This document shows positions 8,832 through 17,219 of a DNA stretch of 64,000 nucleotides, piece by piece. This DNA comes from Bacteroidia bacterium (GTDB taxonomy: Bacteria; Bacteroidota; Bacteroidia; 2-12-FULL-35-15): contig JAURXZ010000008.1 of the NCBI GenBank assembly GCA_030654175.1, forward strand, positions 1-64,000, given 5' to 3'. The notes beneath the pieces were generated by a model, which did no database searches, was not told where the DNA came from, and saw only the letters and a list, made by a program, of their open reading frames with translations. The number at the start of each line of letters is the position of its first letter. Positions within the stretch are counted from its first letter, which is position 1. The position numbers and the translations under genes are program-made.

Positions 8832-9725
8832 TTAATATTTATTTTTCTTCTTTTCTTTCCTACTAAATAACCATAGCAGTCCTAAAGTGAAACTGGAAAT
8901 AATTCCGACAAGCAGATAATAAAATAAACTTACGGTAGGAATAGCGGGGGAAAATCCTATTACTATTTCAAAACTATTATTAAGTTCCCGTTGTTCATTT
9001 ATTCTTAATTGAGATTTATATAAATCCATTCCCGTTTGATAAACTTTAACAGGGTCAATCGGTTCTCCTAAAATTATTCCATTTCCCGCACTTCTGGGAA
9101 TAATACTTTTATCAACAATACGTTTTAAACTATCAATTGCAATGATTTCTTTTTTCATTTTCTCTTCATATTTGTCTAAATACTCTCTATTGATCTTTTT
9201 TCTTTTCGCTGCGTATTCATTAGATTCCAAGTAATTTAAAATTCCTTTTTGAAGGCTATCCAAAATAGATGAATTATATACTTTTACTTCTATTTTAAAC
9301 GGTAATAATACAAAAGTCGAATCTTTATAATTTTTTTCAAGTGTTTCATTTAATGCTTTACATGAAATGCTTTTTATTGCCTTTGCCGTTTTAACATCAA
9401 TACTCAATTTTTTTGCGAGCATACTATCGCTATTGTTTGAATTATCGCGAAGCTTTGTCAGATCATTAACCATTGCAAAACATTCACTATTATTTAGCCT
9501 TGTATGCGATATAGTAAGGTCAGCAACGTAGACCGTTTTTTTTAAGAAAAATATTCCAATACTTATACCAATACCTAGAAGTACAAAAACAATAAGTGTT
9601 TTTATATTTTGAAGAGAAAAATTAATTAATTTTCCAATTGATTGGAAAAAATTCGAAAATCCTTTTTTTATGTTATAGAAAACAGAAAGTAAATCTATTT
9701 CTTCTGAGGAATTATTATCTTTCAT
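8832..9725 (-). CDS. Wzz-like chain-length determinant/polysaccharide co-polymerase
   Basis: This 297-residue protein has one membrane segment near the N-terminus (about 43-62, LIVFVLLGIGISIGIFFL) and a second at the C-terminus (about 268-288) followed by a lysine-rich tail. Between them is a mostly helical periplasmic region with charged repeats around residues 165-240. This two-TM layout with a cytoplasmic acidic N-terminus (MKDNNSSEEIDLLSVF) is that of Wzz/PCP proteins that set glycan chain length. Sequence similarity is weak, so the call rests on topology plus location. It is convergent with the ligase-like gene. Confidence 0.65.
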   Translation of the reverse strand: MKDNNSSEEIDLLSVFYNIKKGFSNFFQSIGKLINFSLQNIKTLIVFVLLGIGISIGIFFLKKTVYVADLTISHTRLNNSECFAMVNDLTKLRDNSNNSDSMLAKKLSIDVKTAKAIKSISCKALNETLEKNYKDSTFVLLPFKIEVKVYNSSILDSLQKGILNYLESNEYAAKRKKINREYLDKYEEKMKKEIIAIDSLKRIVDKSIIPRSAGNGIILGEPIDPVKVYQTGMDLYKSQLRINEQRELNNSFEIVIGFSPAIPTVSLFYYLLVGIISSFTLGLLWLFSRKEKKKNKY

Positions 9726-9770
9726 TTTTTTGGATTCTTATCGGTACAAAATCTGTTTGTAAATTTGAAT

Positions 9771-9810
9771 AACTTATTGACAATAGTTTAACTTAATCTA
9801 TCAATAAGTT
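9771..9810. promoter_or_regulatory. Inverted repeat upstream of the Wzz-like gene
   Basis: A perfect 10-bp inverted repeat (AACTTATTGA at 9771-9780, TCAATAAGTT at 9801-9810) with a 20-nt spacer lies 46 nt upstream of the Wzz-like start codon. It could be an operator or a leader hairpin. The sequence is AT-rich, so chance occurrence is possible. Confidence 0.3.
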
Positions 9811-9935
9811 CACTTATTAATGCGAATCAAAGGTAATAATAAATTGGGATTAGGAACTATTGTTTTTTATTTCAAATATTGTGACGAGATCATTTTATAT
9901 GATATAATTCCAAAATTCGCGAGAGCATCTAAAGC

Positions 9936-11306
9936 TTAATAAACATTTTCGTCCTTCTTTAAAATAGAAATTATTGTATATAAAATAACTTTTAAATCCA
10001 GATAAAACGACCAGTTTTCAATATAAAATCTATCTACTCTTGCCCGCATCTTCATTTGGTACAATTCTTTTGTTTCTCCGCGATACCCCATAATTTGAGA
10101 AAGTCCGGTAATACCAGGTTTAACGGTATGACGAACCATATATTTGTCTACCTTTTGAGAATACTCTTCTGTTAATTTTAATGGATGAGGCCGTGGCCCT
10201 ACTACAGACATATTTCCCCATAATGTATTAAAGAATTGTGGTAGTTCATCTAAACTTGTTTTTCGTAAAAATGCACCCACATTTGTTATGCGGGGATCAT
10301 TTTTTGTGGCTTGCAGAGTATGCGCTTGATCATTTACCCTCATAGTTCTAAATTTTAAACAATTAAAAGGTAGATTATTTAAACCACTTCTTTTCTGAAT
10401 AAAAAATACAGGACCTCTAGAATCTATTAATACAAAACAGGCAATAATTGGTATAAGCCAGGATAAAATAAAAACAATAACCAAAAATGAAAAGCAAAAA
10501 TCAAAAGCGCGTTTTAAATATTGATTTTGCAGTTCATCAAATGGGTTTTTACGAATTAATAACAGAGGGATTAGTTCGAGATAAGTTAGGACGAAATTGT
10601 ATCCTAACTCGCTGGATGAATCAGGGATAAATTTTATAGTAATTAAGTTATTTTCTGCAAATTTTATTATAGAATTTAGTGTGTCTTTATCAACTTTTTC
10701 TAATGAACATATTATTTCACTTACATTATTGGTTAAAACAAATTTTTCAATTTTTGAGTAAGTTCCTAAGTTTTTTTCTTTAGTAGTATTAATGATGTTA
10801 TTTGAAAAAAAGCCTAAAACATTGTAGCCGTATTCCGGATGCATTTCAATAAATTCTTTATAGAATATGCTATTAGTGCTAAATCCAACTATTATAATAT
10901 TTTTTTTATTTTTATGAGATTTAGCTAACCATTTTGATAAAATGAAAAAAACTATAATTCGCCATCCAACAAGAAATATAAAAAGCCCAAAAGAGTAGTT
11001 TAAAAACAAGCTGTCAGAAAATTGGTTTTTATGAAAAAAACCAATAAATGTGTAGAATACAAGAATAAAAAAAACAAATAAAGTGCTTAAATTTAAAATG
11101 CTTGTTAAAATTCCTGGAGAACGATTTATATAATAATATTTCGTAAAAAAAGTGCTTAAGAACCAGGCTATATTGGAAAAGACGATAACGCCTATATCGA
11201 TAGATTCTTGAGCAGAAAAAAATAAAAAAAATAAAAGGATATTTATTATTATTAATTCCCCAAATAGATTTAAAGGGACTAAATATCTCATGCTGAAATT
11301 TTTCAT
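9936..11306 (-). CDS. Undecaprenyl-phosphate sugar phosphotransferase (WbaP/WcaJ family)
   Basis: A 456-residue polyprenyl glycosylphosphotransferase. The N-terminal part has about four to five membrane helices. A central nucleotide-binding-like domain follows ([18 protein letters not shown], about 135-240). The C-terminal bacterial sugar transferase domain carries [10 protein letters not shown], the membrane re-entrant helix, [18 protein letters not shown], the catalytic-region [21 protein letters not shown] and [10 protein letters not shown]. It transfers sugar-1-phosphate to undecaprenyl phosphate and starts repeat-unit synthesis. The likely substrate is UDP-glucose, UDP-galactose or a UDP-bacillosamine-like sugar; this is not resolved. 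It precedes the Wzz-like gene on the same strand. Confidence 0.92.
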   Translation of the reverse strand: MKNFSMRYLVPLNLFGELIIINILLFFLFFSAQESIDIGVIVFSNIAWFLSTFFTKYYYINRSPGILTSILNLSTLFVFFILVFYTFIGFFHKNQFSDSLFLNYSFGLFIFLVGWRIIVFFILSKWLAKSHKNKKNIIIVGFSTNSIFYKEFIEMHPEYGYNVLGFFSNNIINTTKEKNLGTYSKIEKFVLTNNVSEIICSLEKVDKDTLNSIIKFAENNLITIKFIPDSSSELGYNFVLTYLELIPLLLIRKNPFDELQNQYLKRAFDFCFSFLVIVFILSWLIPIIACFVLIDSRGPVFFIQKRSGLNNLPFNCLKFRTMRVNDQAHTLQATKNDPRITNVGAFLRKTSLDELPQFFNTLWGNMSVVGPRPHPLKLTEEYSQKVDKYMVRHTVKPGITGLSQIMGYRGETKELYQMKMRARVDRFYIENWSFYLDLKVILYTIISILKKDENVY

Positions 11307-11412
11307 CTATTTAACAATTATTAGTAGTTCAGTTCAAGAGTTTTAGCTAAATTTTAGGAAAGGCACAATATACAATTAAAATAAGAAAGTTTGAAATTAT
11401 AAAAAACAAAAC

Positions 11413-12483
11413 TCACCCCCCACCCAAAAACTCCATAGTATCCACCCCATCAGCATAATCATCTAATTTAGGACTTTGCCCCTCTCCAAATGGGACCACA
11501 TAGTCAATTTTAGAACTAGTTGAAACAATACACTGAATTTGTTCCTTCTCATTTTGAAGTCGCTGGTTTAAAATATGGATATCATCATAAAACTCATAAA
11601 ATAAAACACCAATTGGTGATGAATAGGTTGGATCTTCTTTTAATAATAAAAAATTATTATCTAATAGTGATTCATTATTACCCATCAAATAGACTGTCCG
11701 GTTATAATCATAATTATTGCCGTATTTATTATTGTTTACCACGTATTGATATTCAAAAATTGATTCGTAAAGTGTATCGAATTTATACCCTCTTGGGACA
11801 AATAGTTTGGAAACATTTCGACATCCTAATCCAAAATATTGAAAAATATCTTTTCCTAAAAGTTTTAGGTCTTCCTTGCTTTCCATCCCTGACAAAACAG
11901 CTACCGAATTTCTGTTTTTACGAATAATGTGAGGATATTTCCCAAAATAATATTCGAAATAGCGGGCTGAGTTATTGCTACCGGTCGCAATTACTGCATC
12001 AATATTTTTAAGTTGTCCCTCAGTAAATTCAATGTAATTGGCAAATTTAGGTTCAATTGCAATTAATATTTTAGCAACATAAGGCAATAGCAGTCTATCA
12101 TCTGATGATAATTTACCTGTAAACTTATTCCCGGATAACAACACACATAACATATCGTGAAACCCTACCATAGGGATATTTCCAGCCATAATAACCGCAA
12201 CATTCTTTGCTTGTGGGGTAGCTGATATTGTTTTTCTATATTTTGAAAGCCAACTTATCAGCAAGTCCTGATTTAAGCTTGAAGCAATCGCCCCGATTGC
12301 ATTTCGGACATTATCTTCCGTAAACCATCCATTATTATAATGTACCGATTGTATCAACTCATTAAAATCATTGTAAAATAGATTATTTAGGGAGTTATCA
12401 GCTTGTTTTTCTCCTTGTCCTGAATACTGTTTTAAGAAATCCCCCAATGAAACAAAGGCTTTTACGCGGTTATCTAGTGTCAT
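11413..12483 (-). CDS. LuxC-like acyl-CoA reductase
   Basis: This 356-residue protein resembles the LuxC acyl-CoA/acyl-protein reductase fold (aldehyde-dehydrogenase superfamily). Visible landmarks are AVIMAGNIPMVGFHDMLCVL (cofactor-binding region, about 95-114), VIATGSNNSARYFEYYF, KNRNSVAVLSG and the candidate nucleophile Cys in YFGLGCRNVSKLFVPRGY (about residue 217). LuxC reduces acyl groups to aldehydes with NADPH. No luxD or luxE partner is near, so luminescence is not suggested. In Bacteroidota this gene is often found beside a ferredoxin, as here, where the ferredoxin is divergently placed 227 nt away. The C-terminus ends in Gly-Gly-Gly within a C-rich stretch (11417-11425). Confidence 0.78.
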   Translation of the reverse strand: MTLDNRVKAFVSLGDFLKQYSGQGEKQADNSLNNLFYNDFNELIQSVHYNNGWFTEDNVRNAIGAIASSLNQDLLISWLSKYRKTISATPQAKNVAVIMAGNIPMVGFHDMLCVLLSGNKFTGKLSSDDRLLLPYVAKILIAIEPKFANYIEFTEGQLKNIDAVIATGSNNSARYFEYYFGKYPHIIRKNRNSVAVLSGMESKEDLKLLGKDIFQYFGLGCRNVSKLFVPRGYKFDTLYESIFEYQYVVNNNKYGNNYDYNRTVYLMGNNESLLDNNFLLLKEDPTYSSPIGVLFYEFYDDIHILNQRLQNEKEQIQCIVSTSSKIDYVVPFGEGQSPKLDDYADGVDTMEFLGGG

Positions 12484-12710
12484 GTTTTGTAAAACGAATT
12501 AAGAAATTAAATTACGAAATAAATACCTTCCCCTGGCATTATCTTACACTTCCCCTTTGCTCATCTCAAACAATTACTCAAAGCTGTCTTTTTGACAAAG
12601 CTATATCCACAATTGCCAATTGTTTTTATAGCCAACTTCAAAATTGCCTACTGATTATACGTATATTTGTGAAATATTTTTTACAAAACTAACAAAAACA
12701 AAAGACTCTA

Positions 12711-13061
12711 ATGGCGATTAAAATTACTGAGGAGTGCATTAATTGTGGAGCATGCGAGCCGGAATGTCCCAATAACGCAATATACGAAGGTGGAAATGAG
12801 TGGCGTTTTTCTGATGGAACCTCTATAAAAGGGATGTTTACCTCAAAAAGCGGGATGACCGTTGATGCAGATACTCCGGAAACACCTGTAGCGATGGATA
12901 TATATTATATAGTTTCCGATAAATGTACCGAGTGTGTTGGGTTTCATGATGAGCCGCAATGTGCAGCTGTTTGCCCGGTCGACTGTTGTGTGGATGATGA
13001 AAACTGGAGAGAAAGCAAAGAAGAACTTTTGGCTAAAAAAAGTACACTTCATATTTCATAA
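12711..13061 (+). CDS. 4Fe-4S dicluster ferredoxin
   Basis: A 116-residue protein with two bacterial ferredoxin cysteine clusters: [12 protein letters not shown] near residues 10-21 and [18 protein letters not shown] at about 72-89, the second with the longer spacing seen in Alvin-type ferredoxins. Between them is a loop (SFSDG.. region, about 30-60) common in Bacteroidota ferredoxins. It carries electrons in the cytoplasm. The divergent acyl-CoA reductase makes that enzyme a possible partner, though this is inference. The start is clear: [10 protein letters not shown] is the usual family N-terminus. Confidence 0.93.
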   Translation: MAIKITEECINCGACEPECPNNAIYEGGNEWRFSDGTSIKGMFTSKSGMTVDADTPETPVAMDIYYIVSDKCTECVGFHDEPQCAAVCPVDCCVDDENWRESKEELLAKKSTLHIS

Positions 13062-13203
13062 ATTTCTTAGTTCTGCTCAATTGCTGATTATACGCCAATC
13101 GCCTGATGGTGGGTTTAATTTAATACTCAAATGCTATAAAGTACAATTTGTACGAATTTTATGCGTTTCAAAGTGTTCATGAACTACATTATACTTTGAG
13201 CAA

Positions 13204-14175
13204 ATGAAAAAAATAAGCATTTTTATTTTATTTTTATTTTCATTAAAAGTGTCTGCCCAGGAGGGTAGTATGGAGAAACGCGCGTTTGATTCTGATAATG
13301 ATTCCCTTAAAAGTATTTGCAAAAAAATATATAATTCAAAGTCAGATCTTGATAAAAAAAAATATAATGATCAATTGCTTAGAACTTTCGAAACGATTCT
13401 GATTAAGCCCAATTCATTCGATTATGCATTTGATTCATTAAACGATATAGCGCTATTAACCCCCCCCGATAAAACATTCAGGATCATAAATTGGAATGTG
13501 CCTTATAGTGATGGAACACAGGAGTATTTCGGATTTATTCAATACAAACATATTCAAATAAAAAAGAAAGGGTTGTTCAAAAAAGAAAAAACAGAAACCT
13601 TTCAGCTATATCCCTTAATTGACAAATCCTCTGAAATTAAAAATCCGGAAAATACGATCAGCGATAATAAAAAATGGTTTGGAATGCTCTATTATAAGGT
13701 CATTACAAAGAAAACAAAGAACAAAATATATTATACTTTGCTTGGATGGGATGGCAATGATAAATTTAGCATTAAAAAAATTATTGATGTATTAACCTTC
13801 GATAATAATGGAACTCCCCGGTTTGGTGCTGATATTTTTAACATGTCTAAAAAAAATCCTAAAAGGGTGATTTTTGAATACGCTTCTTCATGCTCTATGT
13901 CTCTTAAATACAGCAATAAAAAGGATTCCATCGTGTTTGACCATTTAACACCTGCACAAGCTCAATTAGAAGGTCAATATCAATATTATTGCCCGGATAT
14001 GAGTTATGATGGTTTTGGATTCAAAAAAGGGAAATGGAATTACGGTACCGATTTGAATGTGACCAATGAGAAAGACAGCTCTGACAAGTTTTACAATGAT
14101 CCTCATAATACAAAAGCTACTCGTGAAAGCAATACCCTTATTAAGAAAGTAAAGAAGAGAAAAAAGGATAAATGA
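13204..14175 (+). CDS. Exported protein of unknown function with a C8 tract
   Basis: A 323-residue protein with a signal peptide (MKKISIFILFLFSLKVSAQ) and no domain I can name. The body is rich in Lys and aromatic residues (FRIINWNVPYSDGTQEYFGF, YYTLLGWDGNDKFS, YGTDLN), similar to conserved Bacteroidota secreted proteins of unknown role, and it ends in a basic tail (KKVKKRKKDK). A run of 8 C at 13460-13467 encodes Thr-Pro-Pro; one fewer or one more C leads to a stop within nine codons. It is convergent with the phenylalanine hydroxylase gene 25 nt away. Confidence 0.7.
   Translation: MKKISIFILFLFSLKVSAQEGSMEKRAFDSDNDSLKSICKKIYNSKSDLDKKKYNDQLLRTFETILIKPNSFDYAFDSLNDIALLTPPDKTFRIINWNVPYSDGTQEYFGFIQYKHIQIKKKGLFKKEKTETFQLYPLIDKSSEIKNPENTISDNKKWFGMLYYKVITKKTKNKIYYTLLGWDGNDKFSIKKIIDVLTFDNNGTPRFGADIFNMSKKNPKRVIFEYASSCSMSLKYSNKKDSIVFDHLTPAQAQLEGQYQYYCPDMSYDGFGFKKGKWNYGTDLNVTNEKDSSDKFYNDPHNTKATRESNTLIKKVKKRKKDK
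13460..13467 (+). repeat. Poly-C(8) tract inside exported-protein gene
   Basis: Eight consecutive C, in frame as the end of Thr plus two Pro codons. C7 reaches TAA after about eight codons; C9 reaches TAA two codons on. A candidate slippage site, shorter and weaker than the G11 tract. Confidence 0.6.
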
Positions 14176-14200
14176 TGATTTCCGCCATCATAAATACTCT

Positions 14201-14947
14201 CTAATGTAATTTTAGTTGTTCATTGTTTATAGAAACCTCAATCAGTTTTTCTATCTCCTCTAAAGAATCAAATAGTTGTTGAAACGATTCAATTACAAAG
14301 TACTTTACCTGAAGTATATCCGTCCTGAAATCAGTGTTGAAAATAGTTTGAACATCAAAATTAAGATGTATGGCCTGTGCACTCAGGCAATGTTTTGTTT
14401 CCCCCATGGATGAAATAATACCTGCTCCATAAATTTTCAGTTCATCATTTTCTTTTATTAACCCAAATTCGATGGTAAACCAGTAAATACGGCCAAGTAA
14501 TTCAATTGCTTTTGGATTATCAATATGTTTCAGGGCTATATTACTGATGCCCTTAAAAAAATCAACATAAGTTTGATTGCTCAATAACGGAACATGTGCA
14601 AACACATCGTGAAACATATCAGGCTCTTCCAGGTAATCTAATTGCTCCATTGTTCTTAACCAGCATGTTGCAGTAAATTTTTTTTGAGAAAGAAATTCAA
14701 AAAAAGTTTTTTGCGGACTAATGTTCGGCACCACTTCCATACTCCAACCTGTCAGCGGTTTTAGAAGTTCAGCTACTTCATCAAAATGAGGGATTTTATC
14801 CGAAGAAAATTGTACTGTTTCCAATGCTTCCAGATATGCTGATGAAACAATTGGTTTTAAAATTTTTATTTGTCTTTCGAATAATGTTTGCCAAACCAAA
14901 AAATCAAGTTCAGTATAGTTATTATATATTTGCTTTGTTGGCCGCAT
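14201..14947 (-). CDS. phhA: Phenylalanine 4-monooxygenase (phenylalanine hydroxylase)
   Basis: A 248-residue bacterial-type aromatic amino acid hydroxylase. The iron-ligand motif is MFHDVFAHVPLL (two His in HDxxxH), with the third ligand Glu in YWFTIEFGL. GAGIISSMGETKHCLS is the conserved active-site loop. It hydroxylates phenylalanine to tyrosine with O2 and tetrahydropterin. The bacterial form has only the catalytic domain, which fits this length. The matching pterin-4a-carbinolamine dehydratase is not adjacent but at 57466-57723. It lies beside phenylacetate-pathway genes, consistent with aromatic amino acid catabolism. Confidence 0.95.
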   Translation of the reverse strand: MRPTKQIYNNYTELDFLVWQTLFERQIKILKPIVSSAYLEALETVQFSSDKIPHFDEVAELLKPLTGWSMEVVPNISPQKTFFEFLSQKKFTATCWLRTMEQLDYLEEPDMFHDVFAHVPLLSNQTYVDFFKGISNIALKHIDNPKAIELLGRIYWFTIEFGLIKENDELKIYGAGIISSMGETKHCLSAQAIHLNFDVQTIFNTDFRTDILQVKYFVIESFQQLFDSLEEIEKLIEVSINNEQLKLH

Positions 14948-15039
14948 TTTAATTGGGTGATGAAAATAATTTTTGTTGCAATAATTTTATTTTTCAATTC
15001 AATACTTCTCTTAACAGAATTGAAAAACAACAAATAAGA

Positions 15040-16209
15040 TTAATAAAATGTCTCCCCTTTAGCAGCCATTGTTTTTAATAAAATGCAGGGTCTGTAACGG
15101 TCTTCGGCATAATTGGCATACAAATTTTCCAGTATATCTAGTATGATTTGCAAACCTAATTCATCAGCCCATTTCAATAATCCTTTTGGATAATTTACTC
15201 CTTTTGTCATGGCCAGATCCAAATCTTCTTTGCTTGCTAATTGCAGATACATGGAATCAATCGCTTCATTGATCAGCATTGCAATAACACGGTAAAAAAT
15301 AGTTTTAGCCAATTCGTCATTCTCTTTAGGTGCTGGTAGTATGGCTCCCTCAGCATAATTGTAATACCCTTTTCCGGATTTACGGCCAAACCATTTCGCC
15401 TCATACAATCGTTTTTGTGTTAAGGATGGCTTGAAACGTGGCTCGTAAAAGAATTGCGTCCATACACTTTCGGTAACTTTATAATTTATGTCATTACCAA
15501 TAAAATCCATCAATTCAAAAGGTCCCATTTTAAAGCCTCCAACGGTTTTCATTGCCCAATCAATAGTTGCAAAATCTGCAAGGCCTTCTTCATAGATACG
15601 TATAGATTCCCCATAAAATGAGCGAGCTACACGATTAACAATAAACCCCGGGGTATCTTTTGTAAGGACAGTTTGTTTTCCCCAGCTATCGATCAGTTTT
15701 TTTGAACGTTCTGTAACTTCACTATCAGTGGTAATAGCAGGGATGATTTCCACCAAAGGCATAATAGGAGCGGGGTTAAAAAAATGAATTCCTATTACGC
15801 GCCCCGCATTTTTACAAGCCGAAGCGATTGAAGCGATTGATAGCGAAGAGGTATTGCTTGCCAATATACAATCAGTAGAAACGATGTTTTCCAGATCAGA
15901 AAACAATTTTTGTTTTACATCTAAATTTTCTACAATGGCTTCAATGATCAACTCGCAATTTTTGCATTCCTTTAGTTCAGATGCAAATAGCATACGTTCA
16001 ATGATTTCTTTTGAATTTTGTGCTGTTAGTTTTTGTTTCTCAACTAATTTTTTTAAGGTGCTTTCTAAATTATGCTTTGCTTTATCCAAAGCAGTTTTAT
16101 TCGTATCGAATAAGATCACGTTATGCCCTGCAGCAGCTGCCACTTGTGCAATTCCGGCTCCCATTGCCCCCGAACCAATTATTCCTATTCTTGATTTTTT
16201 TGAAAACAT
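15040..16209 (-). CDS. paaH: 3-hydroxyacyl-CoA dehydrogenase (PaaH-type)
   Basis: This 389-residue protein begins with the NAD-binding motif IGIIGSGAMGAGIAQVAA, has IEAIVENLDVKQKLF, ASNTSSLSI, and RVIGIHFFNPAPIMPLVEII, then the 3HCDH C-terminal domain with PGFIVNRVARSF and GPFELMDFIGND, plus a second shorter C-terminal 3HCDH half (KEDLDLAMTKGVNYPKGLL). This double C-terminal arrangement matches PaaH (PaaC in Pseudomonas naming), which oxidises 3-hydroxyadipyl-CoA to 3-oxoadipyl-CoA. It is followed on the same strand by phhA (92-nt gap) and preceded by a paaG-like gene, which supports a phenylacetate role; a general beta-oxidation role is the alternative. Confidence 0.85.
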   Translation of the reverse strand: MFSKKSRIGIIGSGAMGAGIAQVAAAAGHNVILFDTNKTALDKAKHNLESTLKKLVEKQKLTAQNSKEIIERMLFASELKECKNCELIIEAIVENLDVKQKLFSDLENIVSTDCILASNTSSLSIASIASACKNAGRVIGIHFFNPAPIMPLVEIIPAITTDSEVTERSKKLIDSWGKQTVLTKDTPGFIVNRVARSFYGESIRIYEEGLADFATIDWAMKTVGGFKMGPFELMDFIGNDINYKVTESVWTQFFYEPRFKPSLTQKRLYEAKWFGRKSGKGYYNYAEGAILPAPKENDELAKTIFYRVIAMLINEAIDSMYLQLASKEDLDLAMTKGVNYPKGLLKWADELGLQIILDILENLYANYAEDRYRPCILLKTMAAKGETFY

Positions 16210-16260
16210 AGTATGATGTGAAAAATTAAAACTACATTGTTGAATTGTTTAATTTTTAAA

Positions 16261-16270
16261 TTGCCTACTG
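16261..16270 (+). repeat. TTGCCTACTG word (one of six dispersed copies)
   Basis: This spacer between the paaH- and paaG-like genes contains the exact 10-mer TTGCCTACTG followed by CAAAATTGCCCAATT. The same word occurs in spacers at 12644, 19820, 19835, 50546 and, inverted, at 26658. Confidence 0.6.
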
Positions 16271-16287
16271 CAAAATTGCCCAATTAT

Positions 16288-17067
16288 TTACTCCCCTTTA
16301 AAAACCGGTTTACGTTTTTCTAAAAAAGCCTTCACTCCTTCATTATAATCATAGGTTTTAGATGCACTTATTTGTTCTATACCTTCAGCAATCAATTGTT
16401 GTTCGAGTGTATTATTTATTGATTGATTCAATAATCGTTTTGTTAAGCCTATTGCCCGGGTTGGTAGGTTAGCCAGCGTTTTTGCGATCGTTAGTGCATC
16501 TTCCTTTAATTTATCATCTTCAATTACTTTATAGATCATTCCCATTTTTTCTGCATCTGAAGCTGAAATTTTATCACCTAACATCATCAATGCAGATGCT
16601 TTTCCAAATCCAATTAAACGTGGAAGAAAAAATGTTCCTCCGCTATCCGGGATCAACCCGATTTTACTAAATGCTTGAATAAATGCAACTGAATTCCCTG
16701 CAATTACAATATCACAAGCTAAAGCAATGTTTGCCCCTGCCCCTGCAGCAACACCATTGACAGCACAAATAACCGGTTTTTCAATATTCCTGATTTTTTC
16801 AATAATAGGATTGTAATGTTCAGTAACTATTTTTTCAAGTCCAACCCCATTCGGGTCAACCACTTCAGCAAGATCTTGTCCTGCACTAAACGCTTTTCCT
16901 TCACCGGTTAAATAAACAGCACGAATCGCACTATGTGTAGCAGCTTTATCCAATGCGGCTTGCAGTGCTAAAGCCATCTCACGATTAAAGCTGTTGAATT
17001 TATCGGGACGGTTAAGTGTTATTTTTAACACATTTCCATCTAACTCGGATTTAATAAATGATGACAT
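16288..17067 (-). CDS. paaG: Enoyl-CoA hydratase/isomerase (PaaG-type)
   Basis: A crotonase-family enzyme. Motifs: LNRPDKFNSFNREMALAL, the oxyanion-hole pair FSAGQDLAEV and NGVAAGAGANIALACD, SKIGLIPDSGGTFFLPRLIG (with Asp for general catalysis) and an EKRKPVFKG end. The Asp at SKIGLIPDSGG and the AFSAGQDL form match PaaG, the ring-1,2-epoxyphenylacetyl-CoA isomerase that makes an oxepin-CoA. I chose Met at 17067 (MSSFIKSELDG) as start; an upstream in-frame Met at 17100 would add 11 residues of unconserved basic sequence. It precedes the paaH-like gene on the same strand. Confidence 0.82.
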   Translation of the reverse strand: MSSFIKSELDGNVLKITLNRPDKFNSFNREMALALQAALDKAATHSAIRAVYLTGEGKAFSAGQDLAEVVDPNGVGLEKIVTEHYNPIIEKIRNIEKPVICAVNGVAAGAGANIALACDIVIAGNSVAFIQAFSKIGLIPDSGGTFFLPRLIGFGKASALMMLGDKISASDAEKMGMIYKVIEDDKLKEDALTIAKTLANLPTRAIGLTKRLLNQSINNTLEQQLIAEGIEQISASKTYDYNEGVKAFLEKRKPVFKGE

Positions 17068-17121
17068 ATTTTTTATTGATTTATGTTTTTGAGAATTCAA
17101 ATATAATCAAAACTCTTACGT

Positions 17122-17217
17122 TGCGTTAGGGATTGCAGTGGAAATCCTTTTCTTTTTAGAAAAGATTGAAACGTAAAGCCCGCCCCTTTCTTTTTACGAA
17201 AGGGGAACGCCCAAATG
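17122..17217 (-). repeat. Two-module hairpin element, copy 1
   Basis: Read on the minus strand, it starts TTTGGGCGTT, forms a hairpin (CCCCTTTC / GAAAGGGG), continues CGGGCTTTACGTTTCAATC, then has a second A/T-rich hairpin, then GGATTTCCACTGCAATCC and CTAACGCA. It ends 2 nt from the stop codon of the TonB receptor gene. The same layout is found at 21899, 44587 and 52689. Confidence 0.8.
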
Positions 17218-17219
17218 AA

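Noticed and set aside
12447-12692. 81-codon open frame between the acyl-CoA reductase and ferredoxin genes
   Set aside because: It starts inside the reductase gene on the other strand, and the rest covers spacer words including TTGCCTACTG. No coding signature.
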